Source of the DNA: an uncultured Clostridia bacterium
Lineage (GTDB): Bacteria; Bacillota; Clostridia; TANB77; CAG-508
Reading direction: 5' to 3'
DNA: 64,000 nt
Assembly: GCA_934130285.1 (NCBI GenBank)
Contig: CAKOXT010000002.1
Location: 310,001 to 374,000, forward strand
Below are positions 48,601 to 54,633 of the stretch, piece by piece (the stretch's first letter is position 1; every line of letters begins with the position of its first letter). The notes beneath the pieces were generated by a model. That model was not told the origin of the DNA. It did no database searches and was given only the letters and a program-made list of their open reading frames with translations. Made by a program: the position numbers and the translations under genes.

Positions 48601-49436
48601 GCCAATGTGCTTATGTAGCAAAGTGTTCTGAACTTTCAGATGTAATTACTTCAGATTCAAATGTTGATACAAATAATAATAAAGTTACAATTACATTAAG
48701 AAATTCTTCTTCAAGAGAAGTAACTGTAACAAGATTAACTGCAAATATTTCAGGAATTACAGGTGTTACTTCTGATGATGTAACATATACTGAAGGTGGT
48801 TATTATAATTCATCAACTTTAACATGGAATAATAGTATAGTTGTTCCAGCTAATGGTACAAAGTCATTAGAAGTTTATGTAACAAGAGATAGCTATTCTT
48901 GGGGAGGACCTCGAGTAAGTAATATTATTCCTGAATATCAAAGAGTTTGTACAAATGCTACACATCAAGCTATGAATAGTGTTGTTCCATTTGATGGAAT
49001 TAAAACAGCAGATGATGGATCAAAATATCATTATTATACTGAAACATCATTAGCTAAGTTTGTATTAAAGACAATTGGAAAAAATAAATATATTCCAGTA
49101 GATGATGGAGCAGATACAACTGCTACTACAGAAAATCTTTCTAAAGAGTTTGATACAATTTTGAAAGATTCTTCAACAACACATTCAAATGCTATAACTT
49201 CAACATCACCAGCTGTGTTAACAATTGCTGAAACAGCAAATGTTATTGGTAATGTAGTATTAAGTATAGGTGAAACATCTTATACTTATGATGTTAATGA
49301 ATTAATAGGATCAACTATTCTTCCTACAGGAGATGTGTTGAAATATGTTCAAGGAGTTGGATTTACATTAGAAGTTAAGGATCCGGCTACATTTGAAAAA
49401 GAGTTACACATTGCATATACAGTTGATAAAAAATAA
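39612..49436 (+). CDS. Giant surface protein with about 19 DUF11-like repeats and a VWA domain
   Basis: 3,274 residues, by far the largest gene here. A basic start and membrane helix (about 8-32) lead to a Ser/Thr/Asn-rich stalk (to about 150). About 19 DUF11-like immunoglobulin-type repeats of roughly 138 residues follow (about 180-2810). Many units open with TVHEGDEIEYTITVSN and end with KKP or DVKKP; a second type has VRVGESFDYIITATNNG. A VWA domain (about 2820-3010) has a MIDAS, DVSKS, GTDIN and LSDGAPS. The C-terminal 260 residues are beta-rich. No LPXTG-type signal or C-terminal helix is present, so the N-terminal helix may be the anchor. AGGAGG supports ATG 39612. An adhesin or stalk role is inference. 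Confidence 0.9.
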   Translation: MKDRLKALDKKTIAAIVATCILIIIAIIGAVAFLKDDGSTSASDEIAQRESENSKVVDNERKDDSQSQNETTPNENVSNENTNSTDVSNNTENTTVNGTSSETTANVNANVTRNGTTTATTNANVPNQEYVTERVEETERQITEDLMVSWQKLDLSGKFTNINIDESNVTAKKFSSQDKKTVVAGDLITYTIEVKNISKEAKKGIKVSDAVPVQTELVEIAEDADVKEIDGAKKIYWSIDFAEGEEAKLLSFTVRVLEGATGTIRNVAVVNGEKTNETHNTIIDTIKTSEIVKCDREEFEGTTVHENDEIKYTLTIKNTGDIAEKISVSDAIKEGLTFKEGSLEVDKADVPVKFENGEVSLEDYELAADTTLEISFVATVNPLGENADGSPATSGKIDANKVTVNSKETTDKTPDGGDKDYNVVKPYVETSKASKVVKCDDYGMIDGDGIDKVKTVHEGDEIEYTITVSNEKGTASDLVSLRDEIPGGLTFVAGSLNAEAINADVQVIDNVLTLNDYTIEAGVVLNITFRVSVDDLGETKNEDGTITKNTHAELEANKVIVNGDKENPKEDPDPPTDVKKPMISTTKVGEVIECTEYNQTGKVNIVHENDMIKYTITVSNNGAEKGKVNLTDTIKSGLSFVSVTDDKGVAEQVTDADGKVIGIKVENYELAAGDSLVITLVVKVDGLTENDLVKVEDNKYVYKKVIDANVATVNDENIPEEGGDKEVQKPCIETTKTSVVSECTEPEGLKQTGNVSTVHEGDTISYTITVSNEKGSASKVINVEDEIPEGLTLDESSVRVSKTVDNMNVTGNKISISGYTLEAGEKLIITFNVTVNTLGENDYVEDENGNKTCTKVIDANYVVVNGDKEHPIPDPDGPKDVKKAIIETSKVSKVVKCDDYSMIDGDGIDKVKTVHEGDEIEYTITVSNAKGSEAGIINLNDTIPEGLSISGNVRVNLADAQSKIQVSGKTITLTDYKLQAGATLVITFDTVVDDLGTTTNDKGETVKAVLAKLTANKVTVNGIDKEDPNPPTEVKKPNIEISKKSTVADKDYVRVGESFDYIITATNNGAEKGNAVITDNIPAEFTVDISNIKVDDQDVGNSVSVSGNTVTWTVTDLAAKSSKVLKIRVTVKDIIGVKAETTNTATIDNGNPPSSTEVNIGKPAIDVTKSSQVATCDAYGMTGSNIDVVHENDEIQYTITVENNGVVSDKINVRDELKDKVEFVEGSLIAKVGNQDVTGIVVENGVISLDDYELAAGSKLVITFKVRVKALGVDDNGNKITKATFEANTVNVNGEPTEDPDGPGEIKKPDLNVTKTSSIEAGKYAEIGKQFSYYIVVDNNGDEKGSAVVEDNVPSNLRIDSYGDALAGDTISVEENKVTWNVTNLPARSSRIIEIKVTPISINGNEETITNKAEIKDGPESSTDVTIAKPIISTTKASRVVKCDDYAMVDGDGISKVKTVHAGDEIEYTITVTNSGKVAGDVSLEDALKTGVTYVASSVKAELVTVASDNSEVKTTLRNVAKYDTLTNKVSVTDYSLVAGGKLVVTFKVSVNELTGTKTDGTPITEADFVKNEVIVNGESIEDPDGPEKVKKPYITATKTTPAADVDYIRENESVVYTITVTNNGNEKGNAVVTDTLDSRLNYKTSELVNKYEKDNISYDSVTRTVTWNVFDLEVGESRTATITVWVGSFNKVSETIPNKVLVDNEPTDEVEIIVGKPMISTQKTSRITDCTKNPEILDGTTVHEGDEIEYTITISNDGTVSKIINVEDQIKDGLTYVENTLTASLENTGAVIANGKLVISNYELAGDTKLTITFKVSVDELDESDYLVDKAGNKIYKKVIDRNAVVVDGKTTTDDKDYEVIKPMINTTKDVSKALVSVGEEFFYVLKVENKGTDSGSVIVTDEIPEGLTYKRYNIVIPMNCADVVSENNGVLTWNVNSIAPKETREMRVYVTANELAKDGADRITITNTVKQDGEPTDHKDVDVARPVISTTKASKITNCTQMPKVLTGSTVHEGDEIEYTITIENKGDVAGNITVEDPIPSGMTYKTGSLNGVAGAFVDNNVVKLNSYSLEAHAKLTITFKVTIDDLGKDSNGNNATSAKLNANTVKVNNVPTTDPNPPTDVKKADIVIAKTSTVTESHVNVDGEFEYVITATNRGEEVGSAVVTDIIPSDFKYMGYTQIDGDVVNVNDPEIKWNINNLAAGASRELRIKVIAKDIDNVEKKVPNTATIDNGNPPSSTDVTIGKAKISTAKVSKVVKCDDYGMIDSEGVDKITTVHEGDEIEYTITISNDGKVAGIVNMNDTLPAGMTFKDGSLSTSITGANVIVANDKKSISLTDYSLAADTPLTITFRVTIDNLGTTIVDGKEVPAESAKLTANKVTVNGVDREDPEPPTDVKKPIINTTKTSVISECAKGQTTGTTVHEGDKIKYTITVSNSGTEYKNIDVSDTLESGISLIENTITVKDNGNATQGIAVSEDKRTISLNDYRLEAGHTVTIEFEVSVDTLSENVTKARIEANKVIVNNETTTDEKTYEIVKPNINVTKQVLNTEGDDINGKTVDVRSTLKYVLVGTNTGDEDSKVTITDDIDISKLTDVIVTGAIRSNETDTPIAVTYENGKVSWSGLLKKNGENQVIITIEAKTRILNESELSYVVENTAKYIPEGSSEKTTNKVTNNVEIMIESEKTAEVINAEGDGKAEYGDIIEYTITAENKSDSDGKVNITDPLPKGVEYSETLEGKANPIIIKVNGIIVGNGSYDAETRTISYNGNLAANAKLILTFKVKVTSTNIDEDIVNTATINGIEKSATVDVVKKISVSATAQVTKSMDLVLVLDVSKSMTDNNIGRLDALKVAAKALVNKVFPDGVETDSTVTIIAYSKDAETSPTYTYKAKASAISRINNLRSIEGTDINDGLVAADNLLTGGTLTNDKKVVIFLSDGAPSTPQDYTGLIRKGSTNAQKYPTYQNNSVENIIASATNVKAHADMVYSIGLGTEKGLTSQCAYVAKCSELSDVITSDSNVDTNNNKVTITLRNSSSREVTVTRLTANISGITGVTSDDVTYTEGGYYNSSTLTWNNSIVVPANGTKSLEVYVTRDSYSWGGPRVSNIIPEYQRVCTNATHQAMNSVVPFDGIKTADDGSKYHYYTETSLAKFVLKTIGKNKYIPVDDGADTTATTENLSKEFDTILKDSSTTHSNAITSTSPAVLTIAETANVIGNVVLSIGETSYTYDVNELIGSTILPTGDVLKYVQGVGFTLEVKDPATFEKELHIAYTVDKK
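40150..48050 (+). repeat. Tandem DUF11-like coding repeats
   Basis: About 19 units of roughly 415 bases. Four share a near-identical stretch of about 100 bases encoding K-x-V-V-K-C-D-D-Y..., then TVH(E/A)GDEIEYTI, beginning near 40916, 42289, 43921 and 46375. Such similarity invites recombination between units and assembly collapse. Confidence 0.85.
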
Positions 49437-49442
49437 AATAGA

Positions 49443-49592
49443 AGAACAATAGTGGGCTGATTAAATTTTTCTATATTTTAAATTATAGAGTTCAGCCCAC
49501 ATTTAATTGTTCGTGTGCGAAATTTGCTGTGCAAATTTCTGTGCAAAGTATTTATATTATAGGAAGTTCAGAGAACTTTACTATAATATAAA
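49443..49592 (-). repeat. Terminator-trailing structured element, copy 2 (inverted)
   Basis: Reverse complement of copy 1 with about four differences in about 150 bases. One falls in hairpin B's loop, one in the GCACGC/GCACAC linker, one in hairpin A and one inside hairpin C. On the minus strand it directly follows the T-tract of the hairpin at 49591-49631. It sits just past the giant gene's stop. Confidence 0.9.
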
Positions 49593-49631
49593 AAATACGT
49601 CTTTACATTTAATTGTAAAGACGTATTTTTA
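49591..49631. terminator. Bidirectional terminator after the giant gene
   Basis: AAAATACGTCTTTACA pairs with TGTAAAGACGTATTTT, loop TTTAAT. T-runs lie on both strands. Confidence 0.9.
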
Positions 49632-49648
49632 TGTTTTTTGGAAAATAA

Positions 49649-49694
49649 AGAAAACGGATTTAAAAATGTTTATACAAATTAAGATCCGTTTTTT
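49649..49694 (-). terminator. Terminator of the 56-aa minus-strand gene
   Basis: AAAACGGAT (49651-49659) pairs with ATCCGTTTT (49683-49691) around a 23-base loop. On the minus strand CTTTATTTT follows. Confidence 0.65.
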
Positions 49695-49697
49695 TTT

Positions 49698-49868
49698 CTA
49701 TATAAATAAATTTAATAGCGTAAGAGTAATAGCAGAGAATATAACTTTAATTGATATTCTTTTGCTTGTTTGTAGTGCGTTATTAATAACGAGCAATCTA
49801 TGTTCTTTTCTTACTGTAAGTGCTAGAGTTGTAGCGTTTTCCTTTGTTTCATAATTAATATTTTTCAT
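49698..49868 (-). CDS. 56-aa small protein with C-terminal hydrophobic helix
   Basis: I do not recognise a family. On the minus strand AGGAAGTGATTCAA precedes ATG. The product begins MKNINYETKENATTLALTVR, has a central RKEHRLLVINNALQ, and ends in a hydrophobic helix (VIFSAITLTLLNLFI). A terminator follows directly. Its charge and helix layout fit a small membrane-associated protein. Confidence 0.65.
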   Translation of the reverse strand: MKNINYETKENATTLALTVRKEHRLLVINNALQTSKRISIKVIFSAITLTLLNLFI

Positions 49869-50099
49869 TTGAATCACTTCCTAAAATTTTATCTACTGTA
49901 TGTTTTAAATTACTTTTGTGTGTTGGATAATTAAGAGTAAAATTATCCTAATTTATAATCACATTATAGCAATAACAATATTTTTTGTCAAGTGTAATCA
50001 AAAAGAAATATTATTGACACGTTTTTGTAAAGAAAAGGCGAGATGTTTTTTAGTTAATTATGAGGAGAAAAAATTGATTGTAATTGATATAAATCTTAG
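49869..50099. other. Non-coding gap
   Basis: About 230 bases of AT-rich sequence. A 61-codon open frame exists on the plus strand but lacks a ribosome site. No hairpin with a T-tract was found. Confidence 0.45.
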
Positions 50100-50128
50100 T
50101 TGAGAATGTAAGAAATATATGATATAAC
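50100..50128 (+). promoter_or_regulatory. Sigma-A promoter for the UDG-like gene
   Basis: TTGAGA (50100-50105), 17-base spacer, TATAAC (50123-50128), TGA extension. Confidence 0.72.
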
Positions 50129-50163
50129 AGAAATACAATAGATAATAAGAGATGGTATATAAG

Positions 50164-50818
50164 ATGAAGATTAGTGATTTAAATCAAGAATATGATAAGT
50201 TGCAGAATAAGTACGGTAGTGAGGAACTTGATTCAATTTATAATGGAGGGTGTGAAAATAATCCGGATATTTGTTTTGTTTTTATGAATCCAACTGGTAG
50301 AAACATTGCTAGTTCTAAAGAGTGGAAGGGAAGAAAATCACCTTGGATAGGAACAAAAAATATTTGGAAATTATTTTTTGAAACACGGTTTGGTTGATAA
50401 TGAAATATATAATAAAATTTTAGAAAAACGTCCAAAGGATTGGGATTATGAGTTTGCAAATGAAGTGTATGCTGAAGTTGAAAGACAGAAATATTTTATA
50501 ACTAATCTTGGAAAGTGTACTCAGGTAGATGCTAGACCATTGCCAGATGAAGTTTTGAAACAGTATTTATATTTGCTAGAAAAAGAAATAGAAATAATTA
50601 ATCCAAAAGTTATAATTTCTTTTGGAAATCAAGTTAGCTCAATTATATTAGATGAGAAAATTTCGGTATCACAATGTAGAAAAAAGTATTATGTTAAAGA
50701 GATAAATGGAAAAGAATATAAAGTATTTCCGGTCTATTATCCAGTTGGAAATGGAATATTTAATATTGATAAATCTATTGAAGATATAAAATGGATTAGG
50801 GAGATGTTTGTAAAATGA
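50164..50818 (+). pseudogene. Uracil-DNA glycosylase-superfamily gene, frameshifted
   Basis: Two overlapping frames make one protein. The first (50164-50397) runs MKISDLNQEYDKL ... FVFMNPTGRNIASSKEW, SPWIGTKNIWKLF, the N-terminal motif of family 4/5-like UDGs. The second continues from about 50378 with KHGLVDNEIYNKI ... TNLGKCTQVDARPLP ... PKVIISFGNQVSSI ... FPVYYPVGNGIFN to 50818. The break falls in a T6 run at 50374-50379; one T less restores the frame as KLFLKHGLVDNE. It could be a true disruption, a homopolymer sequencing error, or slippage. The end overlaps the next gene by 4 bases, so the region is still arranged as a working operon. Confidence 0.75.
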
Positions 50819-52380
50819 TAAGATTGGAAAATGTAAAGATACGAGATGATATAGAAGATGATGAAGTTTTATTTCGAGCATGTAAGAAGTATGGTGTTGA
50901 TAAGAATGACGTAAATGATTTTTATATATTTAAAAAATCAATAGATGCTAGAAATAAAGATGATATTTTTTATAATTATACTGTTGATGTATCTGTGAAT
51001 AATGAAGAGAAATATAAGAGAATTAAGCATGTTGAGAGAATTTGTTCTGATATCATGGTTGATGTTAGAAGAAAGAGCGGATGTAGACCTGTTATTGTTG
51101 GTGCTGGGCCTGCTGGTTTGTTTGTTGGACTTGTGCTTGTTAATAATGGAATGAAGCCCATTATTGTTGAACAGGGAAAACGTGTTGAAGATCGTAAAAG
51201 AGATGTCGATGAGTTTATTAATGGTGGAAAGTTAAAAGTTAATTCTAATATTCAGTTTGGTGAAGGTGGTGCAGGCACTTTTTCTGACGGAAAACTTACT
51301 TCTGGAATTCACAGTGTTTACTGTAGAAATGTATTAGAAGAATTTGTGAAATTTGGTGCTCCTGAACAGATTAAATATATTAATAAGCCTCATATTGGAA
51401 CAGATAATTTAATAAAAATTATATCAAATATGAGAAACTATATAATAGAAAAAGGTGGAGAGTTTTTATTTGAGGAAAAGGTTGTTGATTTAGAGTTTAT
51501 TGATAATAAGGTTACTTGTGTTATTACTGATAAGAGAAGAATGGATACAGATACAGTTGTGCTAGCAATAGGTCATAGTGCAAGAGATATGTTTATGGTA
51601 TTACATGAAAAAAATGTAAAAATGGAAAGAAAAAACTTTTCTGTTGGTGTAAGAATTGAACACAAGCAAAAAATGATTAATGAGTCACAGTATGGGACTA
51701 AAAGTAAACTTAAATTACCTGCTGCTGAATATAAATTAGCTTATCACAATCCTGAGACTGGAAGATCTTGTTATACTTTTTGTATGTGTCCAGGAGGATA
51801 TGTTATGGCATCATCTAGTGAGGAAGGAACCATTGTTACAAATGGTATGAGTAAATTTGCAAGAGACGGAGAAAATGCCAATAGTGCAGTACTTGTAAAT
51901 GTTGTTCCAGAAGATTTTGAAGGAGATAATCCTTTAGCTGGATTAGATTTTCAAAAAAATCTTGAGAAGAAAGCTTTTGTACTTGGTGGTGAAAATTATT
52001 TTGCTCCAATTCAAAGGTTTGGTGATTTTTTAGAAAATAAAAAAACTGAGAAAATAGGAGAAATTATTCCTACGTATAGGCCTGGGGTAAAGTGTTCAAA
52101 TTTAAATGAGATTTTACCAGACTTTGTTGCTAGTACTTTAAAAGAAGGAATAAAATATTTTGATACTAAAATAAAAGGATTTGCAGATGATGATGCTATT
52201 TTGACAGGTGTTGAAACAAGAAGTTCGTCACCAGTTAGAATTATTAGAAATGAATTGCTGCAATCTGAGTCTGTCAAAGGATTATATCCTTGTGGCGAAG
52301 GCCCAGGATATGCTGGTGGAATTATGTCCGCGGCAGTTGATGGAATAAAATGTGCGATAGCAATTCTTGAACATGAATAA
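50815..52380 (+). CDS. FAD-dependent protein (COG2509-type dehydrogenase-like)
   Basis: 521-residue flavoprotein of the uncharacterised FAD-dependent dehydrogenase family. A short N-terminal ferredoxin-like region (about 1-85) precedes the dinucleotide fold RPVIVGAGPAGLFVGLVL near residue 93. Further motifs are NSNIQFGEGGAGTFSDGKLT, IGTDNLIKI, VLAIGHSARDMF, CYTFCMCPGGYV and the C-terminal GLYPCGEGPGYAGGIMSA. No reaction is established for this family as far as I know. It overlaps the UDG-like gene by ATGA. Confidence 0.9.
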   Translation: MIRLENVKIRDDIEDDEVLFRACKKYGVDKNDVNDFYIFKKSIDARNKDDIFYNYTVDVSVNNEEKYKRIKHVERICSDIMVDVRRKSGCRPVIVGAGPAGLFVGLVLVNNGMKPIIVEQGKRVEDRKRDVDEFINGGKLKVNSNIQFGEGGAGTFSDGKLTSGIHSVYCRNVLEEFVKFGAPEQIKYINKPHIGTDNLIKIISNMRNYIIEKGGEFLFEEKVVDLEFIDNKVTCVITDKRRMDTDTVVLAIGHSARDMFMVLHEKNVKMERKNFSVGVRIEHKQKMINESQYGTKSKLKLPAAEYKLAYHNPETGRSCYTFCMCPGGYVMASSSEEGTIVTNGMSKFARDGENANSAVLVNVVPEDFEGDNPLAGLDFQKNLEKKAFVLGGENYFAPIQRFGDFLENKKTEKIGEIIPTYRPGVKCSNLNEILPDFVASTLKEGIKYFDTKIKGFADDDAILTGVETRSSSPVRIIRNELLQSESVKGLYPCGEGPGYAGGIMSAAVDGIKCAIAILEHE

Positions 52381-52430
52381 GTTATTTGATATACTTAAAA
52401 AGAATTAAAAAATGGAAAAGGGGAATGAAT

Positions 52431-52814
52431 ATGAAAGTTAAAGAAACAGTTTGGAATGATAGAAAAAGGCCTTTTTTAGGATTACCACTATCTTTTACAA
52501 AATATACTTTATTGGAAGATAAATTATTAATTGATACGGGAATATTTTCTTTAAATCAAGAGGAAGTAAAATTGTATAGAATAATGGATTTAACAATGAA
52601 ACGTTCTTTACTTCAAAGAATTTTTGGAGTTGGTACAATTCATTGTTGTTCAGCAGATAAAACTACTCCAGAATTTGAAATTAAGGATATAAAGAAGCCT
52701 TTTGAAGTTAAAGAAATGATATCTAAAATGGTTGAAGAGGAAAGAGATAAAAAACGTGTATCAGGTAGAGAATATTTTGCTTCTGAAGAAGATGACGATG
52801 ATATAGATGATTAA
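52431..52814 (+). CDS. Bacterial PH-domain (DUF304-like) protein
   Basis: 127 residues, starting MKVKETVWNDRKRPFLGLPL. The strand pattern FTKYTLLEDKLLIDTGIFS, EEVKLYRIMDLTMKRSLLQR and FGVGTIHCCSAD matches bPH2/DUF304 domains. An acidic tail (EEDDDDIDD) ends it. There are no membrane helices, unlike YdbT/YdbS. Earlier start codons exist in frame but AAAAGGGG supports ATG 52431. Function is unknown. Confidence 0.78.
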   Translation: MKVKETVWNDRKRPFLGLPLSFTKYTLLEDKLLIDTGIFSLNQEEVKLYRIMDLTMKRSLLQRIFGVGTIHCCSADKTTPEFEIKDIKKPFEVKEMISKMVEEERDKKRVSGREYFASEEDDDDIDD

Positions 52815-52821
52815 TTTATTA

Positions 52822-52868
52822 ATAAGCTTGTTTAAATATTGTAAAAACAAATTATTAGGCAAGCTTAT
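52822..52868. other. Weak hairpin after the PH-domain gene
   Basis: ATAAGCTTG (52822-52830) pairs with CAAGCTTAT (52860-52868), loop of 29 bases, no T-tract. It could be a weak terminator. Confidence 0.35.
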
Positions 52869-52895
52869 AAGATGTATAGTGAAAGGTGAGAAAAA

Positions 52896-53837
52896 ATGAT
52901 TTCAGTAAGTGAGATTAAAAGACGTTTACCAGAAAAGTTTATAGATGAGTTATATGAAATGTATTCACCTGTAACTGTTGATAAGATTTTACTTGGAATG
53001 ACTGATGATAGATATTTGACATTGAGGGTTAATACTATCAAATATAATATTTATGATTTAATGAAATATTTTAGAGAAAGAAATATTAAGTTTGAAAGAG
53101 TTCCTTGGTATTCTGATGCCTTGGTTATTAAAAATGCTAAGGAAAAGGATATTCAGAAGTTAGATATTTATGAAAAAGGTTATATATATTTTCAGAGCCT
53201 TTCAAGTATGGTTCCTCCACTAGCTTTAAATCCTAAAAAAGGAGAGAAGATATTGGATATGACTGCAGCACCAGGAAGTAAAACAACGGAGATGGCAGCT
53301 CTGATGGAAAACGATGGCGAAATTTTGGCAAATGAATTAGATAAAATTAGATGCGAAAGATTGAAATATAATGTTCAAATGCAGGGTGCAGATATAGTTA
53401 CTGTAATTAATAGACGTGGTGAAAAGCTTGGCGATGAATATGTAGAAGCTTTTGATAAAGTTTTATTAGATGCTCCATGTAGCGGTGAAGGTAGATTCGT
53501 AGCTACAAAGGTTCAAACATATAGAGGATGGTCTGAAAAGACAGTTAATGATTTGGTAAAATTGCAGAAGAAATTATTTGAAAGTGCATATAAAGCTTTA
53601 AAACATGGTGGAGTTATGGTGTATTCTACATGCACAATAAATAGATATGAAAATGAAAAGCTATTAGATTGGGCTTTGGAAAATTTTGATATACAAATTA
53701 AAAATGTTGGACTTGAAATTAAAGATGTTATTCCTGGAGATAATACTGGGATAAATAAGGATGTAAATAAGGCAATTAAAATTTTGCCTTCAAAGTCAAT
53801 GGAGGGATTTTTTGTTTCATTAATATATAAAAATTAA
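52896..53837 (+). CDS. RsmF/NOL1-type RNA m5C methyltransferase
   Basis: SAM-dependent RNA cytosine-5 methyltransferase of the RsmB/Nop2/Sun group (313 aa). Motifs: YFQSLSSMVPPLALNP, LDMTAAPGSKTTEMAALM (SAM), ANELDKIRCERL, LLDAPCSGEGRF and YSTCTINRYENE, the last two holding the catalytic cysteines. It lacks the N-terminal NusB-like domain of RsmB and the C-terminal PUA-like domain of full RsmF. The target RNA is uncertain. ATG after AAAGGTGAG. Confidence 0.9.
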   Translation: MISVSEIKRRLPEKFIDELYEMYSPVTVDKILLGMTDDRYLTLRVNTIKYNIYDLMKYFRERNIKFERVPWYSDALVIKNAKEKDIQKLDIYEKGYIYFQSLSSMVPPLALNPKKGEKILDMTAAPGSKTTEMAALMENDGEILANELDKIRCERLKYNVQMQGADIVTVINRRGEKLGDEYVEAFDKVLLDAPCSGEGRFVATKVQTYRGWSEKTVNDLVKLQKKLFESAYKALKHGGVMVYSTCTINRYENEKLLDWALENFDIQIKNVGLEIKDVIPGDNTGINKDVNKAIKILPSKSMEGFFVSLIYKN

Positions 53838-53856
53838 AATTGGAAGTGAAAATGAA

Positions 53857-54588
53857 ATGAATAAAAGTATAGAAGAATTGGTTAAAATAATTAAGAATAG
53901 TGATAATATTGTGTTCTTTGGGGGAGCTGGTGTTTCAACAGAGAGTGGCATTCCTGATTTTAGAAGTGTGGATGGTTTGTATAATCAAAAATATGATTAT
54001 CCACCTGAAATGATTTTAAGTCATTCTTTTTTTATGAAAAAAACAGAAGAATTTTATAAATTTTATAAAGATAAAATGAATTGTTTAAAATATAAGCCTA
54101 ATATTACACATTTGAAATTAGCTGAACTTGAGAAGTGCGGTAAGTTAAAAGGTATTATTACACAGAATATTGATGGATTGCATCAAAAGGCTGGATCGAA
54201 AAATGTTTATGAACTACATGGAAGTGTATATAGAAATTATTGTATGAAATGCCATAAATTTTATGATGCAGAATATGTGTTTAATAGTGATGAGAAAATT
54301 CCTAAATGTGAATGTGGTGGGATTATAAAGCCAGATGTTGTTTTATATGAAGAATCTTTAGATGATAGCTGTTTGATGAATGCAGTTGAATTGATTTCTA
54401 ATGCAGATTGTTTAATTGTTGCAGGAACGTCATTGACAGTATTTCCAGCGAGTGGCTTGATACGATATTATAATGGAAATAAACTTGTTTTAATAAATAA
54501 GGGAGCTACTCCTTATGACAATTATGCTAATTTGGTTTTGAATGAAAAATTAGGTGATGTTTTTTCAAAAGTTGAAGGTTTTACATAA
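53857..54588 (+). CDS. cobB: NAD-dependent protein deacylase (Sir2/CobB)
   Basis: Sirtuin removing acyl groups from lysines with NAD+. Motifs: FFGGAGVSTESGIPDFRSVDG, GIITQNIDGLHQKAGS, YELHGSVYRNYC, the zinc cysteines CMKC and CECG, and VAGTSLTVFPA. 243 aa is typical of bacterial CobB/SrtN. It lies 19 bases after the methyltransferase gene. Confidence 0.95.
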   Translation: MNKSIEELVKIIKNSDNIVFFGGAGVSTESGIPDFRSVDGLYNQKYDYPPEMILSHSFFMKKTEEFYKFYKDKMNCLKYKPNITHLKLAELEKCGKLKGIITQNIDGLHQKAGSKNVYELHGSVYRNYCMKCHKFYDAEYVFNSDEKIPKCECGGIIKPDVVLYEESLDDSCLMNAVELISNADCLIVAGTSLTVFPASGLIRYYNGNKLVLINKGATPYDNYANLVLNEKLGDVFSKVEGFT

Positions 54589-54633
54589 TTATAGTTTTGT
54601 TGTTTATATTTTTTAGAAAGAAGGAAATTAGAA

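Noticed and set aside
49918..50103. 61-codon plus-strand open frame
   Set aside because: No ribosome site, low-complexity AT composition, and it ends within the promoter region of the UDG-like gene.
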